Positions 37,247-46,046 of a stretch of 64,000 nucleotides of DNA are shown here, piece after piece. The notes beneath the pieces are model-generated. The model saw only the letters and a program-made list of their open reading frames with translations, made no database searches and was not told the DNA's origin. This DNA comes from Cryobacterium luteum (GTDB lineage: Bacteria; Actinomycetota; Actinomycetes; Actinomycetales; Microbacteriaceae): contig NZ_FOCN01000004.1 in assembly GCF_900110125.1 (NCBI RefSeq), positions 62,001 through 126,000 on the forward strand, given 5' to 3'. The position numbers and the translations under genes were made by a program. The number at the start of each line of letters is the position of its first letter. Position 1 is the first letter of the stretch.

Positions 37247-38233
37247 TTACGCGTGCAGCGCGGCGTTCAGCGTTATTCCGCTGCCGCTGCGGGCGAGTAC
37301 CTCGACGGCGCCCGAGACGGAATTTCGGCGAAACAGCAGGTTCGGCACGCCGGAGAGCTCGACCGCCTTCACCGTCGCGAACGTGCCGTCGGTGAGTCGG
37401 GGTTCGCCAACCAGAACAACCTTGGTGCCGGCCGTGACGTAGAGCCCGGCCTCAACGACGCTGTCGTCGCCGATCGCGATGCCGACACCGGAGTTGGCGC
37501 CGAGCAGGGCACGCGCGCCGATCGAAATCCGCTGGGTGCCGCCGCCGGAGAGGGTGCCCATAATGGATGCCCCGCCACCGATATCCGCGCCGTCACCGAC
37601 CACGACGCCCTGCGAGATCCGGCCCTCGACCATGGAGGAGCCGAGGGTTCCGGCGTTGAAGTTGACGAACCCTTCGTGCATCACGGTGGTGCCGGGGGCG
37701 AGGTGGGCGCCGAGCCGCACCCGGGAGGCATCCGCTATTCTCACACCGGCCGGTACGACGTAGTCGAGCAGCGGCGGGAATTTGTCGACGCCGCTCGCCT
37801 GGATGCCGGCGCGTTGCAGGGCCGGGCGCAGGCGGGCGAAGTCGACCGGCAGCATCGGGCCGGCATTGGTCCAGACCACGGTGGGCAGGTGCGCGAAAAT
37901 GCCGTCGAGGTTGATGCTGTTCGGCAGAACCAGAAGGTGGGAGAGCAGGTGCAGGCGCAGATAGGCATCCGAGGTACTGGCCGGCGCCGCAGTCAGGGTG
38001 ATCTCCACCGTGACCGCTTCGAGGCGCACCGCGCGGCGGGCATCGTCGCCAGCCGCTTCGCTGAGAGAGGCGGGAACAATCCAGCGATCCCGCCCGGTCG
38101 GCAGCGCACCGAGTGCCGGGGACGGAAACCAGGTGTCGAGCACGGTGCCGTCAACGGCGATAGTCGCGAGACCATACCCCCAGGCCTGGGTTGATACGGC
38201 GGGCAGGGCGTTTTCGGAAACAACGGAGGGCAT
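37247..38233 (-). CDS. dapD: Tetrahydrodipicolinate N-succinyltransferase DapD
   Basis: DapD transfers succinyl from succinyl-CoA to tetrahydrodipicolinate in the DAP/lysine pathway. The 328-aa actinobacterial form has an N-terminal domain ([24 protein letters not shown]) and a left-handed beta-helix of hexapeptide repeats ([50 protein letters not shown]). It is divergent from dapE with only 17 bases between start codons. TAATCT lies 6 bases before the ATG, suggesting a leaderless transcript. Confidence 0.95.
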   Translation of the reverse strand: MPSVVSENALPAVSTQAWGYGLATIAVDGTVLDTWFPSPALGALPTGRDRWIVPASLSEAAGDDARRAVRLEAVTVEITLTAAPASTSDAYLRLHLLSHLLVLPNSINLDGIFAHLPTVVWTNAGPMLPVDFARLRPALQRAGIQASGVDKFPPLLDYVVPAGVRIADASRVRLGAHLAPGTTVMHEGFVNFNAGTLGSSMVEGRISQGVVVGDGADIGGGASIMGTLSGGGTQRISIGARALLGANSGVGIAIGDDSVVEAGLYVTAGTKVVLVGEPRLTDGTFATVKAVELSGVPNLLFRRNSVSGAVEVLARSGSGITLNAALHA

Positions 38234-38238
38234 ACCTC

Positions 38239-38245
38239 TAGATTA
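38239..38245. promoter_or_regulatory. Overlapping divergent -10 elements of dapD and dapE
   Basis: On the plus strand TAGATT (38239-38244) is 6 bases before the dapE GTG. On the minus strand TAATCT (38245-38240) is 6 bases before the dapD ATG. The two hexamers share 5 bp. With a start point at the first base of each codon both mRNAs would be leaderless, and polymerase could serve only one gene at a time. Clear -35 boxes are not visible. Confidence 0.5.
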
Positions 38246-38250
38246 GTAGG

Positions 38251-39372
38251 GTGACTTCTTCGACTCCGGACCCCAGCGCTCCCGCACCACTCACCGTGCT
38301 TGACCTGACGGCCACGTCCATCGAACTAACCAGGCAGATCTGCGACATGGAGTCGGTTTCGGGCGCTGAGACCGACCTCGCCGACGCGATCGTCGCCGCC
38401 CTGCAAGGTTTCGACCACCTCGAGATCATGCGCGACGGCGACACCATCGTCGCCCGCACCAACCTCGGTCGTGCCCAGCGGGTCGTCATCGCCGGTCACA
38501 TCGACACCGTACCGCTCAACGACAACCTGCCCACCCGCTACGAGACGATCGACGGCACCGAGTATCTCTGGGGCCGCGGCACCGTCGACATGAAGGCCGG
38601 CGTAGCCGTGCAGCTCAAGCTCGCAGCCGAGCTGAGCGATCCAGGAGTCGACGTGACCTGGATGTGGTATGACCACGAAGAGGTCTCCGACGACCTCAAC
38701 GGCCTCGGCCGTCTTGCCCGCAACCGTCCCGACCTGTTCGCTGGTGATTTCGCCATTCTCGGCGAACCGACCAGGAGCCGGATCGAGGGCGGGTGCAACG
38801 GCAACCTGCGCGTGGAAATTCGCACGTTCGGCCTGCGCTCGCACTCGGCCCGCAGCTGGGTCGGCGACAACGCCATCCACAAGGCCGCGCCGATCCTCAA
38901 CATTCTGGCCGCCTACCAGGCCCGCGAGGTCGAAGTCGAGGGCCTCGTCTACCGCGAAGGCCTCAACGCGGTCGGCATCACCGGCGGTGTCGCCGGCAAC
39001 ATCATCCCCGACGAATGCATGGTGCACGTCAACTACCGCTTCGCCCCGAGCCGCAGCGGCGACGAGGCCGTCGCCCACCTGCGCGAACTGTTCGCCGGCT
39101 ACGACCTCACCGTGGTGGACCGCGCCGAAGGCGCCCGGCCGGGTCTCGACGCCCCGCTCGCCCGCGAATTCTTGAACGCCGTTGGCGGTGTCGCCACCCC
39201 CAAGTACGGCTGGACCGACGTCGCCCGCTTCTCAGCCCTCGGCGTTCCGGCCGTCAACTACGGCCCCGGTGACCCGCTCAAAGCACACGCCGACGACGAA
39301 CGTGTGGCCCTGGCCGAGATCACGGCGTGTGAGAACGGTCTGCGCGCCTGGCTGACCGCATCCGTTCGCTAA
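38251..39372 (+). CDS. dapE: Succinyl-diaminopimelate desuccinylase DapE
   Basis: DapE is a dinuclear zinc M20 hydrolase that releases succinate to give LL-DAP. The 373-aa product shows AGHIDTVPLNDN (metal His and Asp), WGRGTVDMKAG (bridging Asp), YDHEEVSDDLNGLG (catalytic Glu and metal Glu), the dimerisation domain (RVEIRTFGLRSHSARSW) and the final metal His in PLKAHADDERV. GTG 38251 is the start and has no ribosome site; it is probably leaderless. The next gene starts 14 bases after its stop. Confidence 0.94.
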   Translation: MTSSTPDPSAPAPLTVLDLTATSIELTRQICDMESVSGAETDLADAIVAALQGFDHLEIMRDGDTIVARTNLGRAQRVVIAGHIDTVPLNDNLPTRYETIDGTEYLWGRGTVDMKAGVAVQLKLAAELSDPGVDVTWMWYDHEEVSDDLNGLGRLARNRPDLFAGDFAILGEPTRSRIEGGCNGNLRVEIRTFGLRSHSARSWVGDNAIHKAAPILNILAAYQAREVEVEGLVYREGLNAVGITGGVAGNIIPDECMVHVNYRFAPSRSGDEAVAHLRELFAGYDLTVVDRAEGARPGLDAPLAREFLNAVGGVATPKYGWTDVARFSALGVPAVNYGPGDPLKAHADDERVALAEITACENGLRAWLTASVR

Positions 39373-39386
39373 CGCCCGAGAAACCC

Positions 39387-40601
39387 GTGTTGGGCCCACT
39401 TCGTGCGCACCGGCTGCCGGCCGCCTGGCTCGCCCGCTACCGGCTGACCCCGTGGTGGGGCAAAGTGCTCGTGGTCTGGGCTCTGTCGCGCCTGGTCACG
39501 ACGAGTCTCGTGCTCGTACTGGCAAGCGTGCAGGGCCCGAACGCGTGGACCGGCGCGAGTCCGAAATACACCGATTTCGCCACCATGTGGGACGGCCGCT
39601 GGTACAACATCGTCGCGATCGGCGGCTACCCGAGCGTGCTGCCGGTCACCGACGCCGGGCAGATCGGCGAGAGCGCCTGGGCCTTCATGCCCGGATACCC
39701 GGTGCTCGCCCGGCTGCTGATGGAACTGAGCACCCTGCCGTGGGCGCCGGTCGCGGTGTTCGTGTCGGTCGCGTTCAGTCTCGGCACCGCCCTGCTCCTC
39801 TACCGCCTGATGATACGAGTGCAGTCACCGGCGACGGCGTTGTTCTCGGTCGTGTTGTTCTGCGTTGCCCCGCTGTCGCCGATTCTGCAGTTCGCCTACG
39901 CGGAATCGATGTACCTGTTCTTTCTGACCCTCGCGCTTTACCTGCTCCTCGAACGCCGATACTGGTTGCTGTTCCCGGTGATCGCGGTGATGGCACTGAC
40001 CCGGCCGAGCGGCCTCGCCTTCGCCCTGGCCCTCGGCCTCCACGTGATCTATCGCTTCGTCACGCGTTCCCGCGACCCGTTTGCACCTCGTGAGCGGATG
40101 CTGGCAGCATCCGTCGCCGTCTTCAGCGCACTCCTGGGACTGGCCTGGCCCATCACGGCCGGGGTGGTCACCGGCGACCTCATGGCGTACACCGATACCG
40201 AGCTGGCCTGGCGGGCGCCGTACATCGGCTATCAGGAACTGGTGCCGTTCACCGCGTGGTTTCAGAGTGGCGTCTGGTGGCTGGGCAGCCCGTGGGGCAT
40301 CGTGGTGGTCACCGCCCTCATCCTGGCCTGTGCCGTGTTGCTGTTCACGCCGGCGGTGCGTGGGCTCGGCGTGGACCTGCGACTGTGGGTGGCCAGTTAC
40401 GGCCTGTACCTGCTCGCGGTGTTCTTCCCCCAATCGAGCACGTTTCGGTTGCTCATGCCCATGTTTCCGCTGCTCGGAGCGGCCGCGCTGCCGCGCAGCA
40501 GGCTCTACCGGGTGTCGATCGTGCTGCTCTTCATCGCCGGCCAGTGGGGGTGGCTGCTGATCTGCTGGGGCGTGGACGGGTACGACTGGACGCCACCGTA
40601 A
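39387..40601 (+). CDS. PIG-V-like multi-pass membrane mannosyltransferase homologue
   Basis: This 404-aa protein has around nine or ten hydrophobic segments. The first outer loop DFATMWDGRWYNIVAIGGYP and FAYAESMYLFFLTLALYLLLERRYW resemble PIG-V and related GT-C polyprenyl-linked mannosyltransferases, in which the loop Asp-Arg/Asp-Trp region is functional. A role in glycosylating a membrane lipid or cell-wall glycan is plausible, but the family call is only moderate. The start is GTG 39387, 14 bases after the dapE stop, so co-transcription is likely. Confidence 0.65.
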   Translation: MLGPLRAHRLPAAWLARYRLTPWWGKVLVVWALSRLVTTSLVLVLASVQGPNAWTGASPKYTDFATMWDGRWYNIVAIGGYPSVLPVTDAGQIGESAWAFMPGYPVLARLLMELSTLPWAPVAVFVSVAFSLGTALLLYRLMIRVQSPATALFSVVLFCVAPLSPILQFAYAESMYLFFLTLALYLLLERRYWLLFPVIAVMALTRPSGLAFALALGLHVIYRFVTRSRDPFAPRERMLAASVAVFSALLGLAWPITAGVVTGDLMAYTDTELAWRAPYIGYQELVPFTAWFQSGVWWLGSPWGIVVVTALILACAVLLFTPAVRGLGVDLRLWVASYGLYLLAVFFPQSSTFRLLMPMFPLLGAAALPRSRLYRVSIVLLFIAGQWGWLLICWGVDGYDWTPP

Positions 40602-40694
40602 CGAGTGGCGCTCGACCCCGAAACTGACTCGAATTTACGTCTCGGGCCGAGATGGTCGATAATGGACAGACACAGACGAATGGAAGGGGAGTTC

Positions 40695-40871
40695 ATGGCG
40701 GCCATGAAGCCACGGACCGGAGACGGTCCAATGGAGGCTGTAAAAGAGGGGCGCCTGATCATCGTGCGTGTACCGCTCGAAGGTGGGGGTCGCCTCGTTG
40801 TCTCAGTGAACGACGCCGAGGCCAAGGAACTTCACGATGCACTCGCCGGGGTTGTCGCCGCGGCGAAGTAG
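40695..40871 (+). CDS. DUF3117 small protein
   Basis: The 58-aa protein MAAMKPRTGDGPMEAVKEGRLI is nearly invariant in actinobacteria (Rv1211 in M. tuberculosis, from memory), of unknown function. AAGGGGAG at 40684-40691 gives a strong ribosome site for ATG 40695. A frame extends upstream to 40605 without a ribosome site and is rejected. It is followed by an 18-base repeat array that leads into a strong terminator. Confidence 0.93.
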   Translation: MAAMKPRTGDGPMEAVKEGRLIIVRVPLEGGGRLVVSVNDAEAKELHDALAGVVAAAK

Positions 40872-40881
40872 CCTCGCGTTC

Positions 40882-40953
40882 CTCAGCAATACGAAGGGCC
40901 TCAGCGACACAAAGGCTCTCAGCAACACAAAGGCCCTCAGCAACACAAAGGAA
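40882..40953. repeat. Four tandem 18-base repeats leading into a terminator
   Basis: Units of period exactly 18 start at 40882, 40900, 40918 and 40936 with core CTCAGCAACACAAAGG; the first differs most. The last unit supplies the first half of the 5' arm of the hairpin at 40943-40982. The earlier units therefore also carry bases complementary to the lower part of the 3' arm. Confidence 0.92.
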
Positions 40954-40982
40954 CGGCTGCGAAAGCAGCCGTTCCTTTGTGT
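40943..40982. terminator. Strong bidirectional terminator between DUF3117 and O-methyltransferase genes
   Basis: A perfect 18-bp stem (40943-40960 with 40965-40982) is closed by a GAAA tetraloop. CCTTTGT in one arm and ACAAAGG in the other give weak T-rich tails in both directions. It separates convergent genes. Confidence 0.85.
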
Positions 40983-41000
40983 CTGCGTGTCTGCGTTCGG

Positions 41001-41633
41001 TCAGGCGCGCAGCTTGGTGATCTGCAGCAGCCCGTCGCCAACGGGGGAGAGCGCGCTGATCACGGCGCTCGACGCGGCGATTTCGGTCAGCAGCGTGCGG
41101 AACCCGGTTGCGACATCGTCGCGCTGGGCTGGGTCGGCCACCCGGCCGCGCCACAGGGCGTGCGCGACGAGCACCGTTCCCCCCGGGCGGGCCAGGCGCA
41201 GGCCATGCTCGACGTATTCGATGACCGACTGCGGGTCGGCGTCGATGAACACGATGTCGTAGGAATTCTCGTTCATGCGTGGCAGAACTTCGCTGGCCTT
41301 ACCGGTGATCAGGCGCACCCGGTTGGCCGGAATCTTCGCCTCGGTGAAATTCGCCTTCGCGTGCTGCAGATGATCGACCTCGGTATCGATCGAGGTGAGG
41401 GTGGCGCCCGGAGCCCCGGTCAGCAACCAGATGCCCGACACTCCGGCTCCCGTGCCGACCTCCAGGATGCTGCGTGCCCCGGTGGCGGCGGCCAGAACGG
41501 CCGATTGCGCCCCGACCGAGGGAGCGATCGCGTCGATCCCCAGCTCCAGGGATTGCTGGCGCGCTCGGGCGATGGCTTCGGACTCCACGACACAGTCGTC
41601 GGAGAATTTCCAGTTCAATTCAATGTCAGACAC
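41001..41633 (-). CDS. SAM-dependent O-methyltransferase
   Basis: The 210-aa class I methyltransferase belongs to the COMT/CCoAOMT-like family 3. It shows the SAM-binding loop ILEVGTGAGVSGIWLL, acidic residue TSIDTEVDHLQHAKANF, and the catalytic or metal region DIVFIDADPQSVIEYVEHGLRLARPGG. Its homologue by place and size is Rv1220c of M. tuberculosis. The acceptor is unknown. The GTG start at 41633 has GGAG 6 bases upstream. It is divergent from tatB with an 87-base gap. Confidence 0.9.
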   Translation of the reverse strand: MSDIELNWKFSDDCVVESEAIARARQQSLELGIDAIAPSVGAQSAVLAAATGARSILEVGTGAGVSGIWLLTGAPGATLTSIDTEVDHLQHAKANFTEAKIPANRVRLITGKASEVLPRMNENSYDIVFIDADPQSVIEYVEHGLRLARPGGTVLVAHALWRGRVADPAQRDDVATGFRTLLTEIAASSAVISALSPVGDGLLQITKLRA

Positions 41634-41720
41634 AGATAACTCCAGTAGATGATTAGGTCAAGACTAGGGCCGGGGCGCGTGTGGTCTGTGGATGCCTCGC
41701 CGGACAGTTATTCTAAGGAC

Positions 41721-42110
41721 ATGTTTGGGCTGACTTTCGAGAAGATTCTTCTGATCGGGATTATCGCTGTCTTCTTGCTCGGCCCCGACAAACTACCGCA
41801 CTACGCCGCCCAACTCGCTCGTCTCGTGCGCCAGTTGCGCGACATGGCCAATGGGGCCAAGGATCGCATGCGCGACGAAATGGGCCCGGAGTTCGACGAT
41901 CTGGACTGGAAAAAGCTGGACCCGCGCCAGTATGACCCGCGTCGCATAATCCGGGAAGCCCTCGCCGACGAAGACCCCCTCAAAGAACAATCGGCGACGA
42001 TTTCTCGCGCCGAACCCAATCCAGAGGGCGCCTACCTGAAACGCAAGCGTGCCCGGGAGGCGGCCCTGGCCGCGCTCGAGCCGGCCCCGTTCGATTCTGA
42101 GGCCACCTGA
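41721..42110 (+). CDS. tatB: Sec-independent translocase subunit TatB
   Basis: TatB recruits twin-arginine precursors such as EfeB to the TatC receptor. The 129-aa product has the N-terminal helix FGLTFEKILLIGIIAVFLLGPDKLP with the conserved Glu and the G-P hinge, then an amphipathic helix (LARLVRQLRDMANGAKDRMRDEMG) and a charged tail. It is TatB and not TatA, by the length and the DKLP hinge. ATG 41721 has AAGGAC directly upstream. TATTCT (41709-41714) lies 6 bases before the ATG, so the mRNA may be leaderless. Confidence 0.93.
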   Translation: MFGLTFEKILLIGIIAVFLLGPDKLPHYAAQLARLVRQLRDMANGAKDRMRDEMGPEFDDLDWKKLDPRQYDPRRIIREALADEDPLKEQSATISRAEPNPEGAYLKRKRAREAALAALEPAPFDSEAT

Positions 42111-42133
42111 AGCCCGTTCGCAAAGGAGATCCG

Positions 42134-42958
42134 ATGTCGAAAAGCCCCCCGACGGTTGTGCGCGTCAAGAAGAAGGTCTACGAAGCCGAACTGGCCCGCC
42201 TGCAGGCCGAACTGGTCACGATGCAGCAGTGGGTGAAGGCATCCGGTGCCCGCGTCGTGGTGATTTTCGAGGGCCGCGACGCCGCCGGCAAGGGTTCGGC
42301 GATCAAACGCATCACCGAGTACCTCAACCCTCGGGTCGCCCGCATCGTGGCTCTGCCGATGCCGACCGAACGTCAGCGCGGCCAATGGTACTTTCAGCGC
42401 TATATCGATCACCTGCCGTCTACCGGTGAGATCGTGCTGATGGACCGCTCCTGGTACAACCGGGCCGGCGTCGAACGGGTCATGGGCTACTGCACCAGCG
42501 ATGAATACCGTCGGTTTCTGCACCAGGCCCCCCTGTTCGAACGGATGCTGGTCGAAGACGGCATCCTGCTGGTCAAGTACTGGTTCTCGGTGTCGGACCT
42601 GGAACAGGAACGGCGCTTTCGGTCACGGCTGAACGACCCGATGCGCCGCTGGAAGCTCTCCGAAACCGACGTGCTGTCGATCACTAAATGGGTGGACTAT
42701 TCCAAGGCGAAAGACGAGATGTTCGTGCACACCGACATCGCCGAAGCCCCCTGGTGGGTCGTCGAAAGCGAAGACAAGCGGGCCAGCCGGCTGAACGTGA
42801 TCAGCCATCTGCTCTCGCTCGTGCCCTACGAGAAAACCGACCCGCCGAAGGTGCACATTCCGCCGCGCCCGCCGGCTTCGGACTATGAGCGGCCGCCGCG
42901 CGAGGAGAACCACCAGGTTCCCGACCACGCGGCGACACTGGTCAAGCTCAAGGAGTAG
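42134..42958 (+). CDS. ppk2: Polyphosphate kinase 2
   Basis: PPK2 transfers phosphate between polyphosphate and nucleotides, usually to make GTP or ATP. The 274-aa product has Walker A FEGRDAAGKGSAIKR, the lid region MPTERQRGQWYFQRY, Walker B VLMDRSWYNRAGVERVMG and the conserved KYWFSVSDLEQERRFRSR. The size fits a one-domain class I enzyme. AAAGGAGA precedes the ATG at 42134. It is 23 bases after tatB and its stop is 4 bases from the convergent mrp stop, so no terminator separates them. Confidence 0.94.
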   Translation: MSKSPPTVVRVKKKVYEAELARLQAELVTMQQWVKASGARVVVIFEGRDAAGKGSAIKRITEYLNPRVARIVALPMPTERQRGQWYFQRYIDHLPSTGEIVLMDRSWYNRAGVERVMGYCTSDEYRRFLHQAPLFERMLVEDGILLVKYWFSVSDLEQERRFRSRLNDPMRRWKLSETDVLSITKWVDYSKAKDEMFVHTDIAEAPWWVVESEDKRASRLNVISHLLSLVPYEKTDPPKVHIPPRPPASDYERPPREENHQVPDHAATLVKLKE

Positions 42959-42962
42959 CGCG

Positions 42963-44129
42963 CTAGCGAGGCCGGAGGCCCAGGCTCAGTCCGGCCAGGC
43001 CCCTGGCGCGCGTCTTCATGCTGCGGGCGAGCGTCAGGATGGCGCGCGCTGCGGGGTCATCCGGCGCCCCGAGAACCACGGGCAGCCCGGCATCCCCGCC
43101 ACTGCGCAGGGCCAGGCTCAGCGGAACCTGCGCGAGTACCGGCACGGCCACAGTCTGGCCGACCGACAGACGCCGAGCGACCTCCGCGCCGCCGCCCGAA
43201 CCGAACAGTTCGAGCAGGCTGCCATCGGGCTGCACCATCGCTGACATGTTTTCAATCACGCCGAACACGCTCTGACCGGTCTGACGGGCCACGATGCCGC
43301 TGCGCTCGGCCACATCGGCCGCCGCCGCCTGCGGGGTGGTCACCACGATGACCTCGGCGTGCGGCAGCAGCTGGCCGACCGTGATAGCAACGTCGCCGGT
43401 TCCGGGCGGCAGGTCGAGCAGCAGCACGTCGAGGTCTCCGAAGTAGACATCAGTGAGAAACTGTTTGATGGTGCGGTGCAGCATCGGACCGCGCCAAGCG
43501 ACGGCGGCCGAGGCGTCGTCGATGAACATGCCGATCGAGATGACTTTCACGTTGTGCGCGATCGGCGGCAGGATCATGTCGCCGACCTGGGTCGGTTTGA
43601 CCGCGAGGCCGTCGTGCACGAGGCCGAGCAGGCCGGGAATGCTGAAACCGTGCACGTCGGCGTCGACGATGCCCACCCGCAGTCCCTCTGCGGCCAGGGC
43701 CACGGCCAGGTTCGCGGTGACGGTGGACTTACCGACCCCGCCCTTGCCGCTCGTGATCGCGTAGACCCGGGTGAGCGACTCCGGGCCGAACTGCACGCTG
43801 CGTTCCACCTGGCCGCCGCGCAGCTTCTCGGTGAGCGCGGTGCGCTGCTCGCGCGTCATGACGGCGACCTTGACGTTGGCGCGCCCCACGCCCGACACCG
43901 CCTCGGCGGCGGCGAGAACATCGCTCTCAATGCGTGCAGCGGCCGGACAACCGGCAATGGTCAAGCGGATGCCGACGGTCACCACCCCCGTATCGCTCAC
44001 CGTCACCCCCGACACCATGTCCAGCTCGGTGATGGGCTTGCGAATCTCCGGGTCGGTCACTGTGGCCAGAGCGGTGAGAACGCGCGAGCGGATGCTGTCC
44101 GGTGTTGACGCCATTGCGGCAGAATTCAT
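42963..44129 (-). CDS. mrp: Mrp/NBP35-type Fe-S cluster carrier ATPase
   Basis: The 388-aa P-loop ATPase transfers iron-sulfur clusters to target proteins. The N-terminal DUF59/MIP18 domain (LATVTDPEIRKPITELDMVSGVTV) is followed by the deviant Walker A GKGGVGKSTVTANLA, switch VDADVHGFSIPGLLG and DLPPGTGDVAITV. The C-terminal Cys pair typical of some Mrp proteins is not evident; NMSAMVQPDG stands in the usual region, as in other actinobacteria. A second in-frame ATG at 44114 (MASTPDSIRSRV) may be the true start. It overlaps the DUF1003 gene by 4 bases. Confidence 0.92.
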   Translation of the reverse strand: MNSAAMASTPDSIRSRVLTALATVTDPEIRKPITELDMVSGVTVSDTGVVTVGIRLTIAGCPAAARIESDVLAAAEAVSGVGRANVKVAVMTREQRTALTEKLRGGQVERSVQFGPESLTRVYAITSGKGGVGKSTVTANLAVALAAEGLRVGIVDADVHGFSIPGLLGLVHDGLAVKPTQVGDMILPPIAHNVKVISIGMFIDDASAAVAWRGPMLHRTIKQFLTDVYFGDLDVLLLDLPPGTGDVAITVGQLLPHAEVIVVTTPQAAAADVAERSGIVARQTGQSVFGVIENMSAMVQPDGSLLELFGSGGGAEVARRLSVGQTVAVPVLAQVPLSLALRSGGDAGLPVVLGAPDDPAARAILTLARSMKTRARGLAGLSLGLRPR

Positions 44130-44728
44130 GCGGTGGGGCGGCTTTCCTTGGTGCTGGTGCTGGTGCTGTCGGGGTCTGAACGCTCGTCCAGGCGACTGCG
44201 CTCGTCCAAGTGACTGCGCTCATCTAAGTGCTCGAGCAAGGTGCGCAGTTCCGCGCGGATGAAGTCCTTCGAGGCCATGTCCTTGATCGCGATGCGCAGA
44301 GCCACCACCTCCCGGGCGAGGTACTCGGTGTCGGCGAGGGTGCGTTCGGCTCGCTGCCGGTCCTGTTCGAACTGCACCCGGTCGCGGTCGTCCTGCCGGT
44401 TCTGGGCAAGCAGGATCATCGGCGCGGCATAGGAAGCCTGCATCGAGAGTACGAGGGTGAGCGCGATGAACCCGAGGGCGACGGAGTCGAAGCGCCAGGC
44501 TTCGGGGGCCAGGGTGTTCCAGGAGATCCAGGCGACGGCGAACAGGGTGAGGCCGAGCAGGAACCAAGGGGTACCCATGCCGCGGGCAATGGCTTCGGTG
44601 AAGCGGCCGAACCGGTCCCGACCGACCCGGTTGAGACCGCGACCACTTCGACCGAGGCCCACGATGTTGCCGGTTCTGAGGCCCTTCGGCACGTCCAGAC
44701 GCAGGTCGGCGCGGTTATTGCGGGCCAC
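44126..44728 (-). CDS. DUF1003 membrane protein
   Basis: The 200-aa protein has two central helices (GTPWFLLGLTLFAVAWISWN and FDSVALGFIALTLVLSMQASYAAPMILLAQNRQ), the diagnostic DUF1003 block, then a cytosolic helical tail with repeated LDERS segments (EHLDERSHLDERSRLDERSDPDS). It is the middle gene of a three-gene minus-strand operon, overlapping the MgtE_N/CBS gene by 14 bases and mrp by 4. The same order occurs in M. tuberculosis (Rv1232c-Rv1231c-Rv1229c region, from memory). Function is unknown; a link to magnesium handling is inferred from its neighbour. Confidence 0.88.
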   Translation of the reverse strand: MARNNRADLRLDVPKGLRTGNIVGLGRSGRGLNRVGRDRFGRFTEAIARGMGTPWFLLGLTLFAVAWISWNTLAPEAWRFDSVALGFIALTLVLSMQASYAAPMILLAQNRQDDRDRVQFEQDRQRAERTLADTEYLAREVVALRIAIKDMASKDFIRAELRTLLEHLDERSHLDERSRLDERSDPDSTSTSTKESRPTA

Positions 44729-46046
44729 GAGGTGTCCTTTGCGCTCCGGGCAGCGGAATGCTGCCGGTTCTCAGCTCGCTGCGTGCGGCAGTACGGCGCC
44801 GCACATCATCGTTGCCGTCGTGGCTGCGCCAGTCGTCGGGCAGGAGGTAGTCGAGCACGTCATCAATGGTCACCACCCCGACCAGTCGGTAATTCTCGTC
44901 GACCACGGGCACCGAAACCAGGTCGTAGCTCGCCAGGATGCGGCTGACCTCGGCGGCCGACGTGTCGGCGGTCACCGGGTCCAGCCCTGCGTCGAGAAGC
45001 GTGCCGAGGCGTTCGTGGGGCGGGTAGCGCAGCATCCGCTGAAAATGCACCATGCCCAGAAAACGGCCGGTGGGCGCTTCGTAGGGGGGCAGGGTGACGC
45101 AAATCGCCGCGCCGAGCGCGGGAGCCAGATCGTAACGACGGATGCGCGCGAGCCCCTCGGCGACGGTGGCATCGGCCGAGACGATGATGGGCTCGGTCGT
45201 CATGAGTCCGCCGGCGGTGTCCGGGGCGTAGGAGAGCAGAAAACGCACGTCTTCGGCTTCTTCGGGCTCCATCAGGTCGAGCAGTTGCTCACCGCGCTCC
45301 TCCGGCAGCTGGGCGATGAGGTCGGCTGCGTCGTCGGGCTGCATCTGATCAAGCACGTCGGCGGCGCGGGCGTCGCCGAGGCTGGTCAGGATGCCGACCT
45401 GGTCGCTTTCCGGCATCTCCTCGAGCACATCGGCGAGGCGATCGTCCGGCAGTTCGCCGGCCACCTCGAACATGCGCTCGCGGGGCAGGTCGAGCAGGGT
45501 GTTGGCGAGGTCGGCCGGCTTCAGGTCGGAATAGGTCGCAATGAGGTGCTCGGCCGACTGCGCCTGGCCCTTGGTCTCTTTCTCGTGCACCTCGGCCCAG
45601 GTCGTGAAGGTTGTGACACCCTTGACGAAGGGTGAGGGGCTGGACTTGGGCCGGCGCACGAACAGCTGGCTGATGGCCCAGTCGGCCTCGGTACCTTCCT
45701 TGATGGCGACGTCCTCGATCGTGGCCTCGCCCGAACCGTCCTTGAAGACCACTTTGCGGCCGAGCAATTCGGCGATGACACGCACTTCGCCGCCACGCTG
45801 TGCATAGCGGCGCACGTTGATCAGGCCGGTCGTGATGATCTGGCCGCTGCCGATGCTGGTGACCCGGTTGATCGACACGAACACGCGTCGTTTGCCCGGA
45901 ATTTCCACGATCAGGCCGACAACGCTGGGTGGGTCGTTTTTTCGATATACCACGAGAACATCGCGCACCTTGCCCACGCGGTCGCCCGCAGGGTCGAAAA
46001 CGGTGCACCCGGCCAGTCGGGCAACAAAAACTCTGGAGGCACTCAC
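44715..46046 (-). CDS. MgtE N-domain and CBS-pair protein without a transport domain
   Basis: The 443-aa soluble protein has an N-terminal PRC-barrel-like region (FVARLAGCTVFDPAGDRVGKVRDVLV), a helical MgtE intracellular N domain (ADVLEEMPESDQVGILTSLGDARAADVLDQMQPDDAADLIAQLPEERGEQLLDLM) and two CBS motifs (TTEPIIVSADATVAEGLARIR; LVSVPVVDENYRLVGVVTIDDVLDYL). The MgtE membrane pore is absent. This fits a cytosolic Mg or nucleotide sensor. The start is GTG 46046; TACATT 6 bases before it suggests a leaderless mRNA. A longer reading frame to 46103 crosses that promoter. Confidence 0.88.
   Translation of the reverse strand: MSASRVFVARLAGCTVFDPAGDRVGKVRDVLVVYRKNDPPSVVGLIVEIPGKRRVFVSINRVTSIGSGQIITTGLINVRRYAQRGGEVRVIAELLGRKVVFKDGSGEATIEDVAIKEGTEADWAISQLFVRRPKSSPSPFVKGVTTFTTWAEVHEKETKGQAQSAEHLIATYSDLKPADLANTLLDLPRERMFEVAGELPDDRLADVLEEMPESDQVGILTSLGDARAADVLDQMQPDDAADLIAQLPEERGEQLLDLMEPEEAEDVRFLLSYAPDTAGGLMTTEPIIVSADATVAEGLARIRRYDLAPALGAAICVTLPPYEAPTGRFLGMVHFQRMLRYPPHERLGTLLDAGLDPVTADTSAAEVSRILASYDLVSVPVVDENYRLVGVVTIDDVLDYLLPDDWRSHDGNDDVRRRTAARSELRTGSIPLPGAQRTPRGPQ

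Noticed and set aside
40882..40953. Four spaced repeats considered as a CRISPR array
   Set aside because: Units are contiguous 18-mers with no unique spacers and no cas genes are nearby.
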